Below are positions 18,601-24,317 of a DNA stretch of 64,000 bases, one piece after another. A program made the translations under genes and the position numbers. This DNA comes from Roseateles toxinivorans (GTDB lineage Bacteria; Pseudomonadota; Gammaproteobacteria; Burkholderiales; Burkholderiaceae_C): positions 1,106,160-1,170,159 of the forward strand of contig NZ_SNXS01000002.1 of the NCBI RefSeq assembly GCF_004362525.1, in the 5' to 3' direction. Position 1 is the first letter of the stretch; the number at the start of each line of letters is the position of its first letter. A model generated the notes under the pieces. It was not told where the DNA came from. It saw only the letters and a program-made list of their open reading frames with translations, and searched no databases.

Positions 18601-18636
18601 GGGCTGTTGGCCCTGCGCCGGCGCAAGCCCACCTGA
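15616..18636 (+). CDS. large repeat surface protein, PEP-CTERM-like
   Basis: The 1006-residue protein has a signal peptide (ending PPAAALDF near residue 30), five long tandem repeats and a C-terminal sorting-like tail, VPEVPIWAMLLGGVGLLALRRRK. Each repeat is about 172 residues and starts with GGNKFxS, then DSLFLQSG, LVNNGGATS, FNNSGT, SIAFVNNGG, GNNATFN and ASFNGA. The DNA starts of the repeats are near 15791, 16309, 16819, 17347 and 17864, a period of 510-528 bp. The pattern suggests a parallel beta-helix of adhesin type. A last part (GSFDVELASSLAFDRF) resembles autotransporter passenger ends, but there is no beta-barrel. The sorting motif reads PEV instead of PEP. Confidence 0.85.
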   Translation: MKLPLPQALHRSLLASALFAALAPPAAALDFAFSAGFYNPGVTAPQPLLLGDALQINAGGNKFFSGVGFTNLSGTVNWNTTDSLFLQSGALISNAGLWDARSDNALVNNGGATSTFNNSGIFRKSVGVGSTSIGSIAFVNSGTIDAQTGVIDFGGGNVTFNAGTQFTGAGLTRITSNASFNGAFTSANLRLQGGTFTGGAAQIGGTVAFSGGALTGDWTVAGGQTLLGVGGGNKFLSGAALTQQGSLLWQTTDSLFLQSGSGLDNQSLVEFQASASLVNNGGATSSFTNSGTLRALAGQVGTVGSIAFVSNGGTMDALGTLNFAGNNATFNTGSQFTGAGVNRITGNASFNGAISSSNLRLENGTYTGGGAVISGSVAFLGGAITGGWELGTGQTLLGQDGNNKFLSSAALVNKGQWLWQSGNSLFLQSGSVLDNQGSFVISTGMSLVNNGGATSSFINSGTLSVASGQAGSVGTIAFVNNGGTLDVAGTLAFNGNNARFNSGSQFVGSGVTVLNSNAIFVDDFQSQNLRLVNGTFSGGDGSTGSKALVGGMVEFTGGFLTGGWELASGQTIAGKAGGNKFLSTANLVNKGLLAWQTTDSLYMQSAALLDNRGLFDAQASVALVNNGGSTSVFNNSGTLQVAAGQTVNVGTIAFVNDGGQLTVASGGLLNFAGNNATFNTGTQMSGAGVVAVTGNASFAGEIAGSNLSLRSGSFTGAAARLSGAAEFGGGFLVGVWEIAPGATLTGASGGNKFLSTVTLTNKGTLAWATGDTLFLQSNGQLINEGLLDVQTDMSLVNNGGATSSIVNRGRLVKSGGAGAMTIGGGLAFSNPGVIEVQAGTIQLPTNFSNPGTMMGTGAFATNELTNTGHLAPGSSAGTLTLNGNYTQTGAGSFDVELASSLAFDRFMINGTASLDGTLALHCIAACALSNGDEFVILDAAGHLTGTFASVSVDGFGAGFQYDVFYDYNQDLVKLTVLQVGAVPEVPIWAMLLGGVGLLALRRRKPT

Positions 18637-18637
18637 G

Positions 18638-20155
18638 TCACTGGAAGGCTACTTCCGCAAAGCTGCGCAGCTTCCGGCTGTGCAGCTGATCCATCCGCTG
18701 CTGACGTAGCAGCTCGATCGCGCGAATGCCAATCTTCAGGTGCTGATCGACCCGCTCGCGGTAGAAGTGATTCGCCATCCCGGGCAGCTTGATCTCGCCG
18801 TGCAGCGGCTTGTCGCTGACGCACAGCAGAGTGCCGTAGGGCACGCGGAAGCGAAAGCCGTTGGCGGCGATGGTGGCGCTCTCCATGTCCAGCGCGATGG
18901 CTCGGCTCTGGCTGAAGCGGCGCTCGGGTGTGGTGGCCTGGCCGCGGAAGGGCAGGAGCTCCCAGTTGCGGTTGTCGGTCGAGGCGACGGTGCCGGTGCG
19001 CATGATGCGTTTGAGCTCGTAGCCCTGCAGCTGGGTCACCTCCTCGACCGCTGTCTCGAGCGCCTGCTGTACCTCGGCCAGCGGCGGGATCGGCACCCAC
19101 AGCGGCAGGTCTTCATCCAGCACATGGTCCTCGCGCACATAGCCGTGGGCCAGCACATAGTCGCCCAGGGCCTGCGAATTGCGCAGGCCGGCGCAGTGGC
19201 CCAGCATCAGCCAGGCGTGCGGGCGCAGCACGGCGATGTGGTCGGTGATGGTCTTGGCGTTCGCCGGGCCGACGCCGATATTGACCATGGTGATGCCGCT
19301 GCGGTCTTCGCGTATCAGGTGGTAGGCGGGCATCTGCGGCAGGCGCGGCAGTATCACGCCCAGCTCGTCGCCCGGCTGGGCGGCCAGGCCCTTGCGCCGC
19401 GTCACCACATTGCCAGGCTCGACAAAGGCGATGTATTCGTGGCCGCCGTCCTGCGCCATCAGCGCATGGCCCATGCGCACGAATTCGTCGATGTAGAAGG
19501 CGTAGTTGGTGAACAGCACGAAGTTCTGGAAGTACTCGGGCAGGGTGCCGGTGTAGTGGCGCAGCCGGTGCAGCGAATAGTCCACCCGCGCGGCGGTGAA
19601 CAGCGCCAGCGGCAGCGCCTCGCCGGGCGCCGGCTCATGGGTGCCGTTGGCAATGCCGTCGTCCATCGCCGCCAGATCGGGCAGGTCGAACAGATCGCGC
19701 ATCAGCTTGCGGCGCTCGGGCGTCAGCGAGCCTTCCAGATGGTCATGCTCGGCGAGCGAGAAGTGCACCGGTATCGGCTGGCTGCTGGTGCCTATCTCCA
19801 GCGCCACCCCATGGTTCTGCAGCAGCAGCGTGAACTGCTCGGCGTAGTAGTGCTCGAACAGCTCGGGCCGGGTCAGCGTGGTCTCGAAGGTGCCGGGCCC
19901 GGCGACGAAGCCATAGCTGAGCCGCGAATCGGCGCGGGCCACCGTGTCTGTGTGCACGCGCACAAAGGGATAGCAGGCACGCACGCGCTGGGTGAAGGCC
20001 TCGCCGGCCACGAAGCGCTGCAGGCTGTCACGCAGGTGGGCGACGCTTTGCTCGTAGATCAGTCGCGCCTGGGCCAGCGCGGCCTGGGGGTCATCGAAAC
20101 GGGCGGGGGCGACGAACAGGCCGGTGTCGGCATGGGGATTGTGGTGCTTTCTCAT
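18638..20155 (-). CDS. amn: AMP nucleosidase
   Basis: A 505-residue enzyme that splits AMP into adenine and ribose 5-phosphate. The N-terminal AMP-nucleosidase domain is followed by a phosphorylase-like domain with VNIGVGPANAKTITDHIAVLRPHAWLMLGHCAG and the active-site strand LDMESATIAANGFRFRVPYGTLLCVSDKPLHGEIKLPG. Length agrees with proteobacterial Amn (about 480-510). The ATG at 20155 overlaps the TGA of the small DUF1127-type gene (ATGA), so the two are coupled. It may help adjust the adenylate pool. Confidence 0.93.
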   Translation of the reverse strand: MRKHHNPHADTGLFVAPARFDDPQAALAQARLIYEQSVAHLRDSLQRFVAGEAFTQRVRACYPFVRVHTDTVARADSRLSYGFVAGPGTFETTLTRPELFEHYYAEQFTLLLQNHGVALEIGTSSQPIPVHFSLAEHDHLEGSLTPERRKLMRDLFDLPDLAAMDDGIANGTHEPAPGEALPLALFTAARVDYSLHRLRHYTGTLPEYFQNFVLFTNYAFYIDEFVRMGHALMAQDGGHEYIAFVEPGNVVTRRKGLAAQPGDELGVILPRLPQMPAYHLIREDRSGITMVNIGVGPANAKTITDHIAVLRPHAWLMLGHCAGLRNSQALGDYVLAHGYVREDHVLDEDLPLWVPIPPLAEVQQALETAVEEVTQLQGYELKRIMRTGTVASTDNRNWELLPFRGQATTPERRFSQSRAIALDMESATIAANGFRFRVPYGTLLCVSDKPLHGEIKLPGMANHFYRERVDQHLKIGIRAIELLRQQRMDQLHSRKLRSFAEVAFQ

Positions 20156-20328
20156 GCCCCCGATTGTGAGCGCTGGCCCGTGACGCAGGCCAGCCAGTAG
20201 TCGCGCTCGCCAGGGCCCACGCCCAGGTCCAGCAACTCGCGGGCGTCCATCTGGGCCAGCGCCTGCGCATCGGCGCGGCGGCGTTGGGCCTGCAGCAGGA
20301 TCTGGTACAGCTTGATCAAGAACTTCAT
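20152..20328 (-). CDS. DUF1127-type small protein
   Basis: A 58-residue protein, MKFLIKLYQILLQAQRRRAD at the start, then LAQMDARELLDLGVGPGERDYWL. This fits the DUF1127/YjiS pattern: basic amphipathic N-terminal helix, then a (M/L)xxxELxDLGxxRxxI-like core. GGAG lies five bases before the ATG at 20328. Its TGA overlaps the ATG of amn. Some DUF1127 proteins bind RNA or regulators in stress and phosphate metabolism; the role here is unknown. Confidence 0.8.
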   Translation of the reverse strand: MKFLIKLYQILLQAQRRRADAQALAQMDARELLDLGVGPGERDYWLACVTGQRSQSGA

Positions 20329-20370
20329 GGCAACTCCTCAACGATGAGCCGCTATCCTGGTATTTGCCCT

Positions 20371-20416
20371 AGTATTTGGGAAGTTGAATCATCTGACCGA
20401 GTAATTCAGAAATACT
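20371..20416. promoter_or_regulatory. nested dyads before the LysR gene
   Basis: AGTATTT at 20371-20377 and AAATACT at 20410-20416 form an outer inverted repeat, with TGAAT (20385-20389) and ATTCA (20404-20408) inside. The site lies between the divergent LysR gene and the DUF1127-amn pair and ends next to the LysR start. It could be the LysR operator, which often has such AT-rich symmetry. Inference only. Confidence 0.4.
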
Positions 20417-20417
20417 G

Positions 20418-21317
20418 ATGCGTAGCCTGAACCTGGACCAGATCCGCACCCTGGTGGCGATTGCCGACCTCGGCACCTTTGCCGCTGCCGCCCAAGCCCT
20501 GCACCTGGCGCCGCCGACGGTGAGCCTGCACATCAGCGAGCTGGAGGCGCGGCTGGGCACGCCGCTGCTGCTGCGCGGCGGCCGCAAGGTGCTGGCTACG
20601 GCGGCCGGCGCGGCCCTGGTGGAGCGCGGCCGGCAGCTGCTGCGCGACAGCGAGGACGCCATCGACCTGGTGCAGCACCATGCCCAGGGCCGCGTCGGCA
20701 AGGTCAGGCTGGGCACCTCCACCGGCGTGGTCGTGCACCTGCTGCCGCGGGTGCTGGAGGCGCTGGCGCGGGCCCATCCGGGCATCGACGTCGAGGTCAG
20801 CGTGCTGGGCTCCAGCGACACCTTGCAGCGCATCGCCGCGCGTCAATTGGAGATCGGCATCGTCACGCTGCCGCAGCCGGGCACGACCGAGCTGCCGGTC
20901 ACGCCCTGGCGCAGCGACCCGATGATGGCCTTTCTGCCGCTGGCCTGGGAGGCTCCGGAGGCGGTGACACCGGCCTGGCTGGTCGAGCGGCCCCTGGTCT
21001 TCAATGACAGCGGCACGCGCATGTTCCGGTTGACGATGGAGTGGTTCGGCCGGGCCGGCTTCAACCCCGCTGCGCGCATCGAGCTGAACTACACCGAGGC
21101 GATGAAAAGCCTGGTCGCCGCCGGCTATGGCGCGGCCCTGCTGCCGGTGGAGCAGCCGCCGGACGAGGCACTGCAGATCGCCGCCCAGCAGCGCCTGCAG
21201 CTGCGCCCCTTGCAACCGCCGCTGCAGCGCGAGCTGGGGCTGGTGCATCCGGACTCCGCGCTGCTGCCGGCCGCGGCCCTGCACGTGCTGGAGACCTTGA
21301 AGGCTTTTTCTGGTTGA
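20418..21317 (+). CDS. LysR family transcriptional regulator
   Basis: The 299-residue protein has the LysR helix-turn-helix at the N terminus (LNLDQIRTLVAIADLGTFAAAAQALHLAPPTVSLHISELEARLGTPLLLR) and a periplasmic-binding-like effector domain (VRLGTSTGVVVHLLPRVLEAL, then IELNYTEAMKSLVAAGYGAALLPVE). It is divergent from the DUF1127-amn operon, the usual position of a LysR regulator relative to its target. The effector is unknown. No Shine-Dalgarno is obvious. Confidence 0.92.
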   Translation: MRSLNLDQIRTLVAIADLGTFAAAAQALHLAPPTVSLHISELEARLGTPLLLRGGRKVLATAAGAALVERGRQLLRDSEDAIDLVQHHAQGRVGKVRLGTSTGVVVHLLPRVLEALARAHPGIDVEVSVLGSSDTLQRIAARQLEIGIVTLPQPGTTELPVTPWRSDPMMAFLPLAWEAPEAVTPAWLVERPLVFNDSGTRMFRLTMEWFGRAGFNPAARIELNYTEAMKSLVAAGYGAALLPVEQPPDEALQIAAQQRLQLRPLQPPLQRELGLVHPDSALLPAAALHVLETLKAFSG

Positions 21318-21381
21318 CCCGGATGCAATCCGGGGCTTGTGGCGCCAGTCAACGCTGGCCCCGGATTCCATCCGGGCTACC
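21316..21381. repeat. REP-like CCCGGAT palindromic repeat
   Basis: Two copies of a palindromic unit, CCCGGATGCAATCCGGGG (from 21318) and CCCCGGATTCCATCCGGG (from 21358), flank a central GGCGCCAGTCAACGCTGGCC hairpin. Units of the type CCCGGAT..ATCCGGG are known extragenic palindromes in many proteobacteria, often mobilised by REP-associated tyrosine transposases. It lies between the convergent LysR and histidine-kinase genes, a typical place. No transposase is in the window. Confidence 0.7.
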
Positions 21382-21385
21382 CAGG

Positions 21386-22783
21386 TCAAGTCCGGCGTGG
21401 GAACTCGATGCTCACGCCAAGGCCCCGCCCATCAAGACCTGGCCCCAGGCGCACGGTGGCGCCATGCTGGGCGGCTGCTCGCTCGACGATGGACAACCCC
21501 AGGCCGCTGCCCGCCTGCTCGTGGCCGGGCAGGCGGAAGAAGCGCTCGAACACCTTCTGGTGCAGGTGCTCCGGAATGCCCGGGCCCTGGTCTATCACCG
21601 ACAGCCGGACGCAGTCGGTCTCTTCCGCTATGCGCACCTGCACCTGGCTGCCCGCGGGTGAATACTTGACGGCGTTGTCCACCAGGTTGTCGATCAGCGA
21701 ACCCATGCTTTCACGGTGCAGGCGCAGCCAGCATTCCTCGGGTGCGTGCAGCTCCACCTCGATGCCGCGCTGGTGGGCCAGCTCGGCTGCCAGCACGATG
21801 CGGTCGCGGGCGAGGGCCACCAGCTCGTGCTCGATCAGATCGACATTCTCCTGGTCGCCGCCCGACCGGGCCAGCGCCAGCAGCTGATGCACGGTATGCG
21901 TGGCGCGGCGCACGCCCTCGTTGAGGCGGGCCGAGGCGCCGGCCTGCCGACCCGTCAGGCCCGTGGCTTCACCGGCTGGCGGCTGCAGGGCCTCGGCATT
22001 GAGCTGTATCACCGCCAGTGGTGTCTTCAGCTCATGGGCGGCGTCGAGCAGGAATTCGCGCTCGCGCTCCAGCCGCTGCTGCAGCCGCGCCATCAACGCG
22101 TTCACCGAGGTCACGACCGGGGCCAGCTCGACATAGGGCGAGGCGGGCAGGGGCGACAGGTCCTTGGCCGAGCGCTGGGCGATCTGGTGGCCGATGCGCC
22201 GCAGCGGGCCGAAGCCGAGGCGGAACAGCAGCCACACCGGCAGCATCACCAGCGGCAGACCGTAGAGCAGCGGACGCGCGTAGTAGCTCAGGCCGGTGAG
22301 GCTGAAGTGCCAGTCGCCCGGCTTCTCCTGCCAGCGGCGGATGATCAGCTCCTGCTCCGGGGCATTGGCCTCGGCATACAGCCATTTGTCGTCGCTGGCA
22401 TACAGGTCTTCCTGGGGCGGCGCGCGGCGGTCCTTCAGCGTTGGCCCCAGCTGCGCCAGCAACTTGCCCTGGTGCCAGACCTGCACCAGGCTCAGCGGCG
22501 TGCGGTGGCCCTTGTGCTTCCACTCGGTGTGGCGCAGCTGGTCAAGGTCGGCCAGCGCGGCGGCAATGGCCGGCGGCGCGTCGAGCTTGTCGCGCACCTG
22601 GGCTCGGGTCAGATGGGCCCACAACTGGTTCTCGGCCTGGCCATTGCGGCTTTGCAGCCAGCCGATGTCGATCAGCTCGCGGGCCGTGAGGCCCACCCAG
22701 ATCACGAAGATCACCGCGAATACGGCGCCCAGGGTGCGCTTGAACAACGAGCGCCGTGCTTCGCCGTAGTCGGCCACCGTCAC
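21386..22783 (-). CDS. sensor histidine kinase, QseC/PmrB type (1)
   Basis: A 465-residue membrane kinase: a first transmembrane helix at about 15-33, a periplasmic sensor region to about 165, a second helix at 168-190, HAMP-like linker, then DHp with the phospho-acceptor His250 in LLDAAHELKTPLAVIQL and an HATPase domain (SLIDNLVDNAVKYSP, DQGPGIPE, GSGLGLSIVERAAAQHG). It pairs with the response regulator upstream, whose TGA overlaps its GTG start (GTGA at 22780-22783; GGAG six bases before). It is a clear paralogue of the kinase at 33504-34901, same length and similar in all domains. Confidence 0.9.
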   Translation of the reverse strand: MTVADYGEARRSLFKRTLGAVFAVIFVIWVGLTARELIDIGWLQSRNGQAENQLWAHLTRAQVRDKLDAPPAIAAALADLDQLRHTEWKHKGHRTPLSLVQVWHQGKLLAQLGPTLKDRRAPPQEDLYASDDKWLYAEANAPEQELIIRRWQEKPGDWHFSLTGLSYYARPLLYGLPLVMLPVWLLFRLGFGPLRRIGHQIAQRSAKDLSPLPASPYVELAPVVTSVNALMARLQQRLEREREFLLDAAHELKTPLAVIQLNAEALQPPAGEATGLTGRQAGASARLNEGVRRATHTVHQLLALARSGGDQENVDLIEHELVALARDRIVLAAELAHQRGIEVELHAPEECWLRLHRESMGSLIDNLVDNAVKYSPAGSQVQVRIAEETDCVRLSVIDQGPGIPEHLHQKVFERFFRLPGHEQAGSGLGLSIVERAAAQHGATVRLGPGLDGRGLGVSIEFPRRT

Positions 22784-23442
22784 TCTCGCTCCACCAGGAA
22801 GCCGACACCGCGCACGGTGCGGATATAGCCCTCGCCGATCTTCTTGCGGATATTGGAGATGTGCACATCCAGGCTGCGACCATCGGCATGCACAAGGGCC
22901 TTGGCCTCCAGCTGGCGGCGGGTGACCACCCGGTCGGGCAGCCTCAGCAGCGCCAGCAGGATGGAGAACTCGGTGCGCGACAGCGTGATGCGGCTGCCCG
23001 CTCGCTTCAGCGTCATGCTGTGCTCGTCCAGCTCCAGGTCCTTGATGTGCCAGGTGTGCTGGACCTCGTCTTCGGTCTGCTGGCCCGAGCGCCGCGCCAC
23101 CGCGCGCAGACGCGCCAGCAGCTCGACGCCTGCAAAGGGCTTGACGAGATAGTCGTCGGCGCCGCTGTTGAGGCCGGTGAGCCTGTCCTCGATGCCATCG
23201 CGGGCGGTGATGACGACGATCGGCAGCTTCTTGTCGATCAGCCGGATGCTGCGCAAGAGCTCGATGCCGTCGCCATCGGGCAGGCCCAGATCGAGCAGCA
23301 GCGCATTGAACTCGCGCTCGGCGGTCCAGTAACGGGCGTCGGTGGCGCGGCGCACCCACATCACCTCATTGCCCTCTTCCTGCAGCAGCACCTGCAGCGA
23401 GCGTCCCAGCTCCAGATCGTCTTCCACCATGCAGATCTTCAT
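22780..23442 (-). CDS. OmpR/PmrA-type response regulator (1)
   Basis: A 220-residue two-domain regulator: receiver domain with the acidic pocket VEDD, phospho-acceptor Asp51 in LLLDLGLPDGDG and the conserved Lys of VKPFAG, and a winged-helix output domain ending in IRKKIGEGYIRTVRGVGFLVE. The family (PmrA, QseB, TctD) binds direct repeats of CTTAA spaced 11 bp. Three such repeats lie at 23469-23495, just upstream of this gene and of the divergent chitinase. Paralogue of the regulator at 34901-35575. Confidence 0.93.
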   Translation of the reverse strand: MKICMVEDDLELGRSLQVLLQEEGNEVMWVRRATDARYWTAEREFNALLLDLGLPDGDGIELLRSIRLIDKKLPIVVITARDGIEDRLTGLNSGADDYLVKPFAGVELLARLRAVARRSGQQTEDEVQHTWHIKDLELDEHSMTLKRAGSRITLSRTEFSILLALLRLPDRVVTRRQLEAKALVHADGRSLDVHISNIRKKIGEGYIRTVRGVGFLVERE

Positions 23443-23468
23443 GGGTCCGGACTCTAACAAGCCAGGTG

Positions 23469-23495
23469 TTAACGATGTCTTAACAAAGTCTTGAA
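23469..23495 (+). promoter_or_regulatory. PmrA/QseB-like direct-repeat box, site 1
   Basis: TTAAC (23469), TTAAC (23480) and TTGAA (23491) are spaced exactly 11 bp, and both spacers end in GTC, giving TCTTAA/TCTTGA repeats. This is the form of a PmrA/QseB box. GATAGTTA follows 23 bases after the last unit (23518-23525), in the same place as at site 2. The orientation points to the chitinase gene starting at 23579; the regulator gene on the other strand could be autoregulated from the same site. Confidence 0.65.
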
Positions 23496-23578
23496 AGTCC
23501 CTTTGGGGTTCGCGCCCGATAGTTAGCCCCAGCCCAGCGGTGCCGGATGCGCCGCGGCAGAAGAAGAATCGACAACGC

Positions 23579-24277
23579 ATGAAAAGAACAACGATCCTGA
23601 CAAACCTCGCCTGGCTGCTGTGCCAGCCCGTGCTGGCGGCGCCGACGGCGCAAGTGCTGCCGACGGCGGCGCAATTCGAGGCACTGTTTCCGAAGCGCTT
23701 GCCCTTCTACAGCCACGAGGGTTTGCTGAAGGCGGCGCGCAGCTTCCCGGCCTTTGCCGGCACCGGGGATGAGGCGCAGCGCAGGCGCGAACTGGCCGCC
23801 TTCCTGGGCAATATCGCGCACGAGTCGGACGAGTTGCGCGCGGTGCGCGAGTACCGCAAGGAAAACTATGACCACTATTGCAGCCTGGCTGACGGTGAGC
23901 GCTGCGCGCCGGGCCAGCAGTACTACGGCCGCGGCCCCATCCAGCTGTCCTGGAACTACCAGTACCGCCGCGCCGGCGAGGCCCTGGGCCTGGATCTGTG
24001 GGCCGACCCCGACCTGGTGGCGCGCGACCCGGCCGTGGCCTGGCAGACCGCGCTGTGGTACTGGATCACGCAGAACGGCCCCGGCACCATGACGGCCCAC
24101 CAGGCCATGAACGGCGGCCCGGGTTTCGGCGCCACGGTGCGGGCAATCAATGGCGTGGTCGAGTGTGACAAGCCCGGTGACCCCGACGCGCAACGCAAGA
24201 TCGCCCGCCGCGTGGCCTTCTATGCCCAGGCCGCACGCCTGTTCGACGTTTCTCTGGGCCCGAACCTGGGCTGCTGA
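23579..24277 (+). CDS. secreted GH19 chitinase
   Basis: The 232-residue protein has a signal peptide (residues 1 to about 20, ending PVLAAP) and one glycoside hydrolase 19 domain. The catalytic Glu82 lies in NIAHESDE, and YYGRGPIQLSWNYQY (from residue 115) is the family signature. It cleaves chitin with inversion. No carbohydrate-binding module is attached, so it may prefer soluble or fungal-wall chitin. It opens the chitin block and is followed 40 bases later by a TonB-dependent receptor. GH19 lysozyme-like enzymes are the main alternative. Confidence 0.9.
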   Translation: MKRTTILTNLAWLLCQPVLAAPTAQVLPTAAQFEALFPKRLPFYSHEGLLKAARSFPAFAGTGDEAQRRRELAAFLGNIAHESDELRAVREYRKENYDHYCSLADGERCAPGQQYYGRGPIQLSWNYQYRRAGEALGLDLWADPDLVARDPAVAWQTALWYWITQNGPGTMTAHQAMNGGPGFGATVRAINGVVECDKPGDPDAQRKIARRVAFYAQAARLFDVSLGPNLGC

Positions 24278-24317
24278 ATTCACAAGCCAACAAGTCGTAG
24301 AACCAAGGAGATACTTC

